The notes under the pieces: generated by a model
The model's database searches: none
What the model was told of the DNA's origin: nothing
Seen by the model: the letters and a program-made list of their open reading frames with translations, nothing else
Program-made: the position numbers and the translations under genes
Part shown: piece after piece, positions 7,623 to 15,284 of the stretch
How the letters are laid out: every line of letters begins with the position of its first letter
Position numbering within the stretch: position 1 is the stretch's first letter
DNA from: Clostridia bacterium
GTDB taxonomy: Bacteria > Bacillota > Clostridia > Oscillospirales > Acutalibacteraceae
Reading direction: 5' to 3'
Assembly (NCBI GenBank): GCA_017432165.1
Contig: JAFRJS010000095.1
Span: 28,950 to 92,949, forward strand
Length of the DNA stretch: 64,000 nt

Positions 7623-7658
7623 AATTCCCCTTGGAGCTTATGCGCTCTTAGGGGAATT
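7623..7658. terminator. bidirectional terminator shared by tRNA-Arg and the nuclease gene
   Basis: AATTCCCC / GGGGAATT arms with an inner GAGC / GCTC stem. On the minus strand a run of six T follows, fitting the nuclease gene, whose last codons and stop lie inside the hairpin. On the plus strand it begins four bases after the tRNA CCA end. Confidence 0.8.
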
Positions 7659-8909
7659 ATAGTTTTCCAATAATTCTTTTAACATAATATTTTTTTGTAT
7701 AGCGTACTGCAATTCTTCTTGTAATTTTTTTATTAAATCTTTAATTTCTGGATAAGGTGATTTAATTTTTAAATTTTTAATTGATTTTTTTAATTGCTCT
7801 TTTTGTAATAATAATTGAGGGTGTTTTGTTGCTATTTCCTCTATTACTTCTTTTAAAAGTTTTATCTTCGATTCTATAAGATCTTCATCGTTAAGAATTT
7901 TATAAAGGCACGGTCGCAATTTATTATGTTTACTTTCATATGGCAGCCAAACTTTTTTCTTTTTTGAATCTTTATTTTGATTTTGACCATTATTTTGGGC
8001 TTCGAGTAATTTATTTATTATTATTTTTTTTAGTCGATTATATTGCTGTTTTTTAATTTCTTTAATTTCTTTTGCGCTATTTTTAATGTTTTTATTGCTA
8101 CTTTTATTATTTTGGTCTTGTTGGCTTTTAATATTATCTATTTTACAAGCTTTATATATTTTTTTATTTTTTGTTTTGTTACAATATTTAATTTTAAAGC
8201 TTTTAGGGCGTTTGCTTTCCGGGGATAACGGATTTGCTGTGGAGTCGTAAATTATTTCCCCTTGTAGTTGAACATGCTTTTTATTATTTAATTTTTTTTC
8301 AAGTTTTTCTTCTAAAGTTCTGTATGCTCCACCTCGTCGATTTACATTTTTATCCATTGGTACAGCATTGTCTATTTCATAGCTTCCGCAAAATTCATCT
8401 GCAATAAGATGACCATAATCGTCATTTTCTAAGTATCCGTTTTTCACCTTCCATTCTTTATTGATATGGCAAGATGAATTGTCAATTCTGTCTTTTTTTT
8501 CATCATTGATTTTCACTAATGTTTTTGCTTCAAATTTAATTATTCTTCCTTGGTTATCGGTTTTATACCTATAATCGCACTCATTTATGTTTATATTTCT
8601 ACGTATATTATTTTTATGATCAAATTCAAGACGTTTGTTAAAATTCGTTGAGTATATACAATTTTCTTTTAATTTTGTATATAGAATTTTTTTGCGGAAA
8701 GATTTTTCTATTGGATCGGTGTTTTTATTTAATTCTATTCCTTCTCTAAATAATTCAAATTCTATTTCACCTGATTTAGTTTCTACATTTAACGTATTAT
8801 TGTTTTTTGGATTTTCTAAATTACTTATCGCAAGCACGCCATTAAATAAAGTAACTGCAGTTAAAAAAGATAAAGCGGTAGTTTTAAAAAATTTTTTCAA
8901 TAGTTTCAC
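7638..8909 (-). CDS. exported DNA/RNA non-specific endonuclease
   Basis: The 423-residue product has a Sec signal peptide (about 1-27). Near residue 164 it has DYGHLIADEFCGS followed by NAVPM, the Asn of NVNRRGGAY and LEEKLEKKL, which is the active-site layout of the Endonuclea_NS_2 branch of DNA/RNA non-specific endonucleases: His167 is the general base and Asn190 the likely metal ligand. A KRPKSFKIKY segment typical of the family follows. The C-terminal ~180 residues are Lys/Asn/Gln-rich and probably coiled coil, an addition not needed for catalysis. It could digest extracellular DNA for nutrients or act on host nucleic acids. A strong dedicated promoter lies upstream and a hairpin terminator overlaps its 3' end. 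Confidence 0.75.
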   Translation of the reverse strand: MKLLKKFFKTTALSFLTAVTLFNGVLAISNLENPKNNNTLNVETKSGEIEFELFREGIELNKNTDPIEKSFRKKILYTKLKENCIYSTNFNKRLEFDHKNNIRRNININECDYRYKTDNQGRIIKFEAKTLVKINDEKKDRIDNSSCHINKEWKVKNGYLENDDYGHLIADEFCGSYEIDNAVPMDKNVNRRGGAYRTLEEKLEKKLNNKKHVQLQGEIIYDSTANPLSPESKRPKSFKIKYCNKTKNKKIYKACKIDNIKSQQDQNNKSSNKNIKNSAKEIKEIKKQQYNRLKKIIINKLLEAQNNGQNQNKDSKKKKVWLPYESKHNKLRPCLYKILNDEDLIESKIKLLKEVIEEIATKHPQLLLQKEQLKKSIKNLKIKSPYPEIKDLIKKLQEELQYAIQKNIMLKELLENYNSPKSA

Positions 8910-8944
8910 TATGATTCCTCCTGGAATTTAATCGCTATTAAACT

Positions 8945-8973
8945 ATTATATATTATATTTTTAATAACGTCAA
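8945..8973 (-). promoter_or_regulatory. promoter of the exported nuclease gene
   Basis: Read on the minus strand: TTGACG (-35, 8973-8968), a 17-bp spacer, TATAAT (-10, 8950-8945). The start codon at 8909 has an AGGAGG-type ribosome binding site. Confidence 0.8.
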
Positions 8974-9021
8974 TACCGAAGTTTGACAGTCTTGCGTTTT
9001 TTCTAATTTTTTTATTAGTTT

Positions 9022-9828
9022 TTAGAATTTCCCGCCTCCGCCGCCGTGGCTCGTTCCGGAAGAACCCGAATGCGTGCTGCTGCCGGAATTGTTTTTGGGT
9101 TTTGCGGTTCTTGAAATTGTGCTAAATAAGAAAATATCTTTAGAGTTTTTAATATTTAAGCTACCGTCTTTTAAGTAGTCGTTTGCTTCAGTTTTTTTAT
9201 TTACGGTTTTTAATTGTTTTCTCATTGTTTCGGTTATGGAAAGTGCTATTAAAAAGCCTATAATAAGCGATCCGGGAATCCAAATTAGACCCAAGGGCTC
9301 TTTTGGAAGGTTACCATTATCGTAAGGTTTGTCTGTTTTGGCTTGAGTTAGAAATTTATCACATAAATCCGCAAATGTATTAAACGATTTAATGTAATCG
9401 CTTTTTTTCATGTCCGGAAGAAACTTGGAAGAAATATAATCAAGCCCTGCATCGGTAATTGCAGTTATTCCGTAACCCGTGGTGGAAACATACCAATCAC
9501 GGTCTTCTATGCTAACGAGTAATAATACCCCACTTTTATCTTCACCAAATCCATAGCCGTTATAATCAAAATAATCGTCGGCGTAATCCATTGGTGTTTT
9601 CCCTTCCAATGTTTTTACGGTAACTATTAATACGTCGCATTGTTGACGAGTGCTAATTTCGTTTAATTTATTTGTTAAGTTTTCGATTTCGGCCGAAGAT
9701 TTTATTAGCCCGGCGTTGTCTACAAGCCTTGGCGGCGCTGCGTGCGTGTGTAAATTATTGTATGGTAGCAGCGAGGCAAAAAATAAAATAAAAACCGAAA
9801 AAATAAAATGATATAATTTTTTATTCAT
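9022..9828 (-). CDS. TPM-domain membrane protein, YdjH-like
   Basis: A signal peptide (about residues 1-30, cut after THA) leads into a TPM domain (about 33-155) with the LVDNAGLI start, the CDVLIVTVKTLEGKTPMDYADDYFD core and the GVLLLVSIEDRDWYVSTTGYG segment. A membrane helix follows (about 183-203), then a cytoplasmic tail ending in a Ser/Gly-rich run and HGGGGGKF. This is the architecture of Bacillus YdjH, encoded with YdjG and YdjI, which help recruit PspA to stressed membranes. The start at 9828 has AAAGGAG upstream; a longer frame from 9861 would overlap the previous gene. It is the last gene of the group. Confidence 0.8.
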   Translation of the reverse strand: MNKKLYHFIFSVFILFFASLLPYNNLHTHAAPPRLVDNAGLIKSSAEIENLTNKLNEISTRQQCDVLIVTVKTLEGKTPMDYADDYFDYNGYGFGEDKSGVLLLVSIEDRDWYVSTTGYGITAITDAGLDYISSKFLPDMKKSDYIKSFNTFADLCDKFLTQAKTDKPYDNGNLPKEPLGLIWIPGSLIIGFLIALSITETMRKQLKTVNKKTEANDYLKDGSLNIKNSKDIFLFSTISRTAKPKNNSGSSTHSGSSGTSHGGGGGKF

Positions 9829-9841
9829 ATTTTTTTCTCCT

Positions 9842-10930
9842 TTACAAAAACAAATGCGCAAGCCATACTACACCATAAACCAGCGCACTTGCGGCAACGG
9901 TTAGCCCCGCAAGCCATTTGCAATATGAAGCTTTGTCACAAGGCAAATTGCCAACAAATTTACCCGTTTGACCATTCATTGCAAAAGTGTATTTCTTATC
10001 TTTCCAAGATGTGTTTAAAAGCCACACGGGGTAAAGGGCATACTTTACATCACCATTTTTCAGTTTTATATCGGTTTTTTTTGGGATAACTGTCGTGTAG
10101 CCTTCACCCTTGGGGTAAAAAGCCTCTTCCACGCTTTTTTTAACCCTGTTGTTTGCTTTTTCTATACTGTCTTTTACTTCCACATCATATTTGTCTGCTA
10201 AATATCCTGAAAGATATGCTGTTTGAAAATCTATAACATCTTTAGGGTCAAAAGGTTCAATGGATTCCATAAGCTTATCATCGATTTTAGAAGATCCGTC
10301 CACAGGAATTTTCTCAAACGCCACGTCCCCCGCTCTTGTTAGCAAGTAATGCATTGTTTGTGTATAATTATAATTACTATCACTCCAAAAATTAACTCTG
10401 GTTGCCCTGTAATTAGTATCTGCATCGGCTTCCGCATCAAAAAGCCAAAAAGGAACGTATATTCCTTTTATTTCATCAATGTGATTTTCATCTTTAAAAA
10501 CCTTGGGCAAAAGTTTTTTATTTTTTAAGTGATTTAATAAATTTTTTTTGGCGTCGTTTTTGTCTAGCTTAAAAGGAATTAAATAATCCGGTTTGAGACT
10601 CCCCGCAAATTTTTCTGCTATAATCACAGGGTTATCGCAAAACGGGCAGTGCGTAGCGGCGGTGGTGCTATCCCCTATTATTTCGCCACCGCAAGATTTA
10701 CATACATAAGTAACAATATTATTTTTTTCGTTTTCTTCCCAATTTGTGCCGGGGTTTAGCTCCCAGTTCATTTCGTTTGAAGTTTCTTTTTTAAGGGTTT
10801 CATCGTAAGATTTAAGCGCTTCGGGGTCAAATTCTGTATCGCAATAAGAACATTTTAATTTTTGGGCAGTACTGTCAAATTTAATACTTCCCGCACAATT
10901 TGGGCATTTATACTCCATTAGTTCAGACAT
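9842..10930 (-). CDS. zinc-ribbon membrane protein, YdjG-like
   Basis: This 362-residue protein starts with two zinc ribbons: CPNCAG...CSYC (residues 9-30) and CKSCGG...CPFC (about 77-98). A long soluble domain follows, with a single membrane segment at the extreme C-terminus (about 340-362). It matches YdjG of the Bacillus pspA-ydjG-ydjH-ydjI operon, a membrane-associated zinc-ribbon protein thought to act with YdjH in envelope stress. It lies 13 nt upstream of the YdjH-like gene and 22 nt after the YdjI-like gene, so all three are co-transcribed. It has a strong ribosome binding site (AAGGAGG). Confidence 0.8.
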   Translation of the reverse strand: MSELMEYKCPNCAGSIKFDSTAQKLKCSYCDTEFDPEALKSYDETLKKETSNEMNWELNPGTNWEENEKNNIVTYVCKSCGGEIIGDSTTAATHCPFCDNPVIIAEKFAGSLKPDYLIPFKLDKNDAKKNLLNHLKNKKLLPKVFKDENHIDEIKGIYVPFWLFDAEADADTNYRATRVNFWSDSNYNYTQTMHYLLTRAGDVAFEKIPVDGSSKIDDKLMESIEPFDPKDVIDFQTAYLSGYLADKYDVEVKDSIEKANNRVKKSVEEAFYPKGEGYTTVIPKKTDIKLKNGDVKYALYPVWLLNTSWKDKKYTFAMNGQTGKFVGNLPCDKASYCKWLAGLTVAASALVYGVVWLAHLFL

Positions 10931-10952
10931 TTTTACCCCTCCTTATGTTTTA

Positions 10953-12149
10953 TTAAAACGCATTTCCGCATTCGGGGCAGAATTTTGGAGGATTAGAACT
11001 TGCAGATACATATCCGCATTTCGAGCATTTTACTCCGGATTCCGTTTCAGGTTTTTTAGCTCCGCAGTTTGGGCAAAATTTGCCGGTAGAGGTTGCACCG
11101 CAAGAGCATTTCCAGGAGGATTCTTCTTTTTTTGTTTCTTGGTTTTGCCCCATGGCAAATAAATTCTGTGCGTTCATTCCTCCGGAATTTTGTGCAAGTC
11201 CCAATCCCATAAAACCGGCCATAGCTCCCCCTTCGTTTTTTGCGGCATCTTTCATAGCGTCTGCCTGGGCTCCAACCAATGTAGCTGCTGCCATGGTTGG
11301 ATCGCGCATAATTGCGTTTTTCTGAGCTTGTTTTATGATTTCCGCATCTTCTTCGGGCAGCGTTATTGGATTAAGTGCAATTGAAATTACAGATATTCCC
11401 CTTAGCTCGGCCCATTTTTTAGTTAATGCTTCGTTCATTGCGCCGGATAATTCCTCTGCATGTCCGGGTAACGCATTTGGGCGTATTTGCATTTCGGAAA
11501 TTTTAGCAAATGCCGGTTGAAGTGCACTTATGAATTCGGTTTTTAATTGTCCGTCAATTTCTTCTTTGGTGTATTCATTTTCCACATTGCCACAAACGTT
11601 TGTATAAAATAAAATAGGATCGGTTATTTTATATGAATAAACTCCGCTGCAACGTATTGAAACGTCAATATCCAGCCCGATATTTTTGTCAACAACTCTA
11701 AAAGGTATCGGGTTAGGCGTACCAAATTTATTATCAACCAGTTCTTTTGTGTTAAAATAATAAATTCGTTGGTCTTTTCCTGTGTCCCCTCCATAAGTAA
11801 AGCGTTTCCCGATAGTTTGAAAAGTTTTTTTGATGCCATCGCTAAGTTTACCCGTAAAAATGCTTGGCTCAGAAGATGTATTATAAGTAAACTGGCCAGG
11901 TTCGGCGCAAAATTCAACCACTTTTCCTTGCTCTACAATTATCATGCATTGTCCGTCTGCCACAGCAATTCCCGAACCGTTTGAAATTATATTGTCGTTT
12001 CCTTTTGTGTTTGAAGAACGCCCTGAAACACGTTTTTTCCCTTTTGCCACCAAAACATCATTAGATAATGCCTCGCAGTAGAAAAAATCTTTCCATTGGT
12101 CGGCAAATGTACCGCCAACTGCTCCTGATGCTGCTTTAATTAATCCCAT
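10953..12149 (-). CDS. ydjI: SPFH-domain protein with C-terminal zinc ribbons, YdjI-like
   Basis: The N-terminal ~290 residues form an SPFH/prohibitin-like domain of the virion-core/YdjI type: DQWKDFFYCEALSNDVLV near residue 17, a GSGIAVADGQCMIIVEQGKVVEF strand pair near 58-80 (shown here in part), and the helix with LPEEDAEIIKQAQ. Two short zinc ribbons follow at the C-terminus (CSCG...CPNCG and CSKCG...CPECG). Bacillus YdjI anchors PspA at the membrane under stress. Here it heads the ydjI-ydjG-ydjH-like group, but no pspA gene is adjacent, so either the partner is elsewhere or the system works without it. A small lipoprotein gene lies 24 nt upstream. Confidence 0.85.
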   Translation of the reverse strand: MGLIKAASGAVGGTFADQWKDFFYCEALSNDVLVAKGKKRVSGRSSNTKGNDNIISNGSGIAVADGQCMIIVEQGKVVEFCAEPGQFTYNTSSEPSIFTGKLSDGIKKTFQTIGKRFTYGGDTGKDQRIYYFNTKELVDNKFGTPNPIPFRVVDKNIGLDIDVSIRCSGVYSYKITDPILFYTNVCGNVENEYTKEEIDGQLKTEFISALQPAFAKISEMQIRPNALPGHAEELSGAMNEALTKKWAELRGISVISIALNPITLPEEDAEIIKQAQKNAIMRDPTMAAATLVGAQADAMKDAAKNEGGAMAGFMGLGLAQNSGGMNAQNLFAMGQNQETKKEESSWKCSCGATSTGKFCPNCGAKKPETESGVKCSKCGYVSASSNPPKFCPECGNAF

Positions 12150-12173
12150 AATAAATTCCTCCTAAAATTCAAA

Positions 12174-12731
12174 TTAATTTAATTCTAATTTTTCTATTAT
12201 TTTTGCCGCTTCGTCGGTATCTTTAAAGTCAGGCCCCGAAACAACGATTTTATAAACTTTGTTGCTATTTGTTAGAGTTTTGTATATGTCCGAATCAACA
12301 GCGTTGACGGCTGTTGTTGTTTTAAACAAAGTTTTCTCGCCTATTGTAACTTCTTTAACCTCGGTAAATCCCGTTAAACCGGAGATATAATTTTGAAAAT
12401 CTTTTTTTAAATTTTCATTTGTGTAAAGTCCATCCGAGGGAATTTGAATTTTTTCGTTTCCGTTTTTTAATTGCTGCACAGAAACGTACTCTTCTTTGGA
12501 TTTAGAAATCCTCATGCTTGGTTTATAAAATTCTTTCCCGGTTGTAATTTCGTATTTTTTATCGATTGTAATTTTAATATTCTCTGTTTCTGCTGTTTGA
12601 TTGTTTGATTCTATTTCTTGGTTGCTAATTTCTGTGATTTTGTGCTCGTTTGTGGTGTTTTTTTCTGTGCACCCAACAAGTGGAGCAACTGCCAGCAGTA
12701 GCAAAGCCAAAATTTTTAGATTTTTCTTCAT
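12174..12731 (-). CDS. putative lipoprotein
   Basis: This 185-residue protein begins with a type II signal peptide: MKKN, a Leu/Ala-rich core and the lipobox LVGC, with Cys21 as the likely acylated residue. The mature part starts with a Thr/Asn/Glu-rich linker and then a compact domain of about 120 residues (ITIDKKYEITTGKEFYKPSM onward). I recognise no enzyme motif. It is probably anchored to the outer face of the membrane. It is the first gene of the minus-strand group with the SPFH, zinc-ribbon and TPM genes, 24 nt before the SPFH gene, so it may take part in the same envelope function. A good AGGAGG ribosome binding site precedes the ATG. Confidence 0.7.
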   Translation of the reverse strand: MKKNLKILALLLLAVAPLVGCTEKNTTNEHKITEISNQEIESNNQTAETENIKITIDKKYEITTGKEFYKPSMRISKSKEEYVSVQQLKNGNEKIQIPSDGLYTNENLKKDFQNYISGLTGFTEVKEVTIGEKTLFKTTTAVNAVDSDIYKTLTNSNKVYKIVVSGPDFKDTDEAAKIIEKLELN

Positions 12732-12840
12732 GATAAATTCCTCCTTTTAAAGTGAAAACTATGATTAATAATATTACCATATAAATAAAATAATTACAAC
12801 TAATTATTTATAGAAAATGTATAAAAATAAATTTTAAAAA

Positions 12841-12867
12841 ATACACACCAGAAAATCTAATGTGTAT
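12841..12867 (-). terminator. intrinsic terminator after trpS
   Basis: ATACACA / TGTGTAT arms; read on the minus strand, six T follow the second arm. It starts eight bases after the trpS stop codon and separates trpS from the lipoprotein gene. Confidence 0.75.
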
Positions 12868-12875
12868 CCAATATA

Positions 12876-13892
12876 TTATTTAATGTTATTAATCTCTTTA
12901 TACTCGATTTTCATAGCCTTTTTAACTTTAGCCAGTGTCTGCGAAGTTATTTTTTCTGCTTTTTCTGTGCCGTCTGAGAGTATTTTATAGATGTATTCTT
13001 TATTTTGGGAAAGTTCTTCCCTTTTTTCGCGTATTGGTGCGAGCATTTCTTGCAGAACTTCGTTTAAGTATCTTTTTACTTTAACGTCTCCCAGGCCACC
13101 TTTTTCGTAGTGAGCTTTCATTGCTGCAATTTTTTCTTTGTCCTTTCCAAAGGCATCCAAATATATAAAAACGGGATTGTTTTTTGTATTTCCCGGGTCA
13201 TTTATATTAAGATGATTGGGGTCGGTGTACATGCTCATGACTTTTTTTTCTATTTCGTCGGCGCTGTCTGATAAAAATATCGTGTTGCCCAGCGATTTGC
13301 TCATTTTGTTTTTGCCGTCTGTGCCTACCAAACGGGGAGTTTTAGAAAGAATTATCTTCGGTTCAACCAAAGTTTCGCCGTAAACCAAGTTAAATTTTCT
13401 TACTATCTCGCACGCTTGTTCAATCATGGGTGCTTGGTCTTCTCCTGCGGGGACATAGTGCGCTCCAAAGGCCGTAATGTCGGCGGCTTGGCTTACGGGG
13501 TAAGTTAAAAAGCCTGCCGGTATTCCGCCGCTGAATTTTCTAAGTTTAAGCTCGCTTTTTACTGTAGGATTGCGTTCCAAACGTGCAACTGTTACCAAAT
13601 TAAGATAAAATACGGTAAGTTCGGCGATTGCCGGAATTAATGATTGAACGAATATTGTGGTTTTGCTTGGGTCAATCCCTACTGATAAATAATCAAGTGT
13701 AAGTTCAAGAACATTATCCCTTACTTTTTGAGGGTTTTCGAAATTATCTGTAAGCGCCTGAACGTCTGCAATCATTATGTACTGATTATATTTATCCTGG
13801 AGTTCCACTCTGCTTTTAAGCGACCCGATAAAATGCCCCAAATGAAGTTTCCCGGTGGGTCTGTCGCCGGTAAGTATTATTTCTTTATTCAT
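12876..13892 (-). CDS. trpS: tryptophanyl-tRNA synthetase
   Basis: Class I synthetase that charges tRNA-Trp. At 338 residues it has normal length. The [18 protein letters not shown] segment holds the HIGH motif (as HLGH) at residues 17-20, and KMSKS lies near residue 197. The [11 protein letters not shown] substrate-binding region is also present. The gene stands alone between a terminator and a divergent protease gene. The start ATG at 13892 has GAGGGG upstream. No T-box leader is apparent in the short upstream region, unlike thrS in this window. Confidence 0.97.
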   Translation of the reverse strand: MNKEIILTGDRPTGKLHLGHFIGSLKSRVELQDKYNQYIMIADVQALTDNFENPQKVRDNVLELTLDYLSVGIDPSKTTIFVQSLIPAIAELTVFYLNLVTVARLERNPTVKSELKLRKFSGGIPAGFLTYPVSQAADITAFGAHYVPAGEDQAPMIEQACEIVRKFNLVYGETLVEPKIILSKTPRLVGTDGKNKMSKSLGNTIFLSDSADEIEKKVMSMYTDPNHLNINDPGNTKNNPVFIYLDAFGKDKEKIAAMKAHYEKGGLGDVKVKRYLNEVLQEMLAPIREKREELSQNKEYIYKILSDGTEKAEKITSQTLAKVKKAMKIEYKEINNIK

Positions 13893-13996
13893 AATTATCC
13901 CCTCATTGATTTTTTATGTTTTATGTACATTATATATTATAATTAAAAATTTTAAATAATTCAAGTGCTAATTTTTAGTAGTGTTTTTAAACAATA

Positions 13997-14025
13997 TTGA
14001 CATAAAAATTATATTATGTTATAAT
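13997..14025 (+). promoter_or_regulatory. consensus promoter of the exported protease gene
   Basis: TTGACA (13997-14002), 17 bp, TATAAT (14020-14025), with TGT before the -10 box (extended -10). The start codon is 46 bp downstream. Confidence 0.88.
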
Positions 14026-14071
14026 ATAAACACAATTATTAAATAACTAAATCAAAAGGAGCAGTTAAATA

Positions 14072-14953
14072 ATGAAAAAAATAGTATTAAAATCACTGGC
14101 TATCACTTTAAGCGCAATCAGTTTATTAAATATTTCGCCGATTAAGACAAGTGCTGATCCCGGCAGTACATTAAAAAATGTGCTTAAGGGCGTAACAATT
14201 GCTTGTGCGATTTCTTCTACTTACTACGGTAGTTATCGTGTTGCAAATTTTGCAATTAAAAATTCGGATTGTATTACCACAACACGTTCTAATACTTTGC
14301 GTGAATTAAGAGAATCTTATCAAATAGAATTTCAAAATCACACAGAACCCATTGTTTTTACAAAGCGTCAAGAAGGAGTAAGCTGGTGTTGGCTTGCATG
14401 TTTACAGGCACTTTTAAAAGATAGAAAAATTGAAAAAACACAGGTACAGCTGTATAAAGAAATAACCGGAAAAGATCCAGGATGGTTTGAATGTACCAGA
14501 AAAAATGGACTTGTATTTTTTGAAAACTTAGAAATAGCAAACAAGAATCAGCGTGGTTATGCATACGATGATAATCATATTTATCTGGATCAAATAAGAA
14601 AATATATAGATCAATCTACAAACGGAAATTATGAATTTAAAGTAGAGTATTTTGATATGGATATGGATACTAAAGTAGATGATGTTTGTGCAAAAATTAA
14701 AAATATTTATAAAAATAACGAAAATCATCCTTTTAGTATTTTCGACAGCCGTGCACAAGCACTTCATATGGTTAATATCATCAAAATAGATAATAACGAC
14801 AATGTGGTTGTTGAATGTCCGGAAACTGAAATTAGAAGAACCGAACCTTTAAAAAATTTTGTGGAAAGATACAGATTTCCTACTTTAAAAAATATCATTA
14901 ATAAATATAAATTACCCGGTTTGGCAATTTATTATTTATCTTCCAAAAATTAA
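14072..14953 (+). CDS. exported papain-like cysteine protease
   Basis: A Sec signal peptide covers about residues 1-28 (cut after TSA). The mature protein has the papain-like clan CA layout: Gln100 lies exactly six residues before Cys106 in QEGVSWCWLAC, matching the oxyanion Gln and nucleophile; His232 in ALHMVNIIKID followed by Asn/Asp residues fits the rest of the triad. The WCW context resembles the C39-like and AvrRpt2 (C70) groups, the latter being proteases that bacteria deliver into plant cells. No autoinhibitory prodomain is evident. It has its own consensus promoter, and its 3' end abuts the thrS leader promoter. The substrate is unknown; action on host proteins is inferred from the signal peptide and neighbouring effector-like genes. 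Confidence 0.65.
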   Translation: MKKIVLKSLAITLSAISLLNISPIKTSADPGSTLKNVLKGVTIACAISSTYYGSYRVANFAIKNSDCITTTRSNTLRELRESYQIEFQNHTEPIVFTKRQEGVSWCWLACLQALLKDRKIEKTQVQLYKEITGKDPGWFECTRKNGLVFFENLEIANKNQRGYAYDDNHIYLDQIRKYIDQSTNGNYEFKVEYFDMDMDTKVDDVCAKIKNIYKNNENHPFSIFDSRAQALHMVNIIKIDNNDNVVVECPETEIRRTEPLKNFVERYRFPTLKNIINKYKLPGLAIYYLSSKN

Positions 14954-14956
14954 AAT

Positions 14957-14985
14957 TTGACATCATTTAAATTTTGTTGTATTAT
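14957..14985 (+). promoter_or_regulatory. promoter of the thrS T-box leader
   Basis: TTGACA (14957-14962), 17 bp, TATTAT (14980-14985). It lies four bases after the protease stop codon; transcription should start near 14992. Confidence 0.8.
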
Positions 14986-14991
14986 TAATGT

Positions 14992-15248
14992 GTAAAAGCG
15001 AAGAAGGAAACAAGTAACCATTGAAAAGCATTCAGAGAGAGAAACATTTGCTGTGAGTTTCTTATGTGGACATTGGCGAATACCATTCCGGAGCTGCAAT
15101 ACCGAAATTTATCAGTAAGTATTGCCGCAAGCCCTGCGTTAATGGGTAAAATTAAGTTAAAATTCAAGGTGGAACCGTGCATATATAATTGCACCCTTGG
15201 TAAAAATCATTTATGTATTTTGGTTTTTGCTGAAGGTGTAATTTTTTT
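14992..15248 (+). promoter_or_regulatory. T-box riboswitch of thrS
   Basis: The stretch without a gene from 14954 to 15284 is a T-box leader. The stem I part includes an AGAGAGA segment near 15033. A likely specifier codon ACC (Thr) lies at 15082-15084 within GAATACCATTC. The antiterminator is clear: AAGG (15166-15169) pairs with CCTT (15195-15198), the seven-base bulge TGGAACC follows AAGG, and GTGCA pairs with TGCAC. The competing terminator pairs the CAC.CCTT strand (15192-15198) with AAGGTG (15233-15238), with an inner AAAAATC / GGTTTTT stem, and ends in seven T (15242-15248). Uncharged tRNA-Thr would favour read-through into thrS. The bulge base A fits a discriminator U. Confidence 0.9.
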
Positions 15249-15284
15249 GCATTTTAAAAATTTATATTAAAAGGAGTTTTGAAC

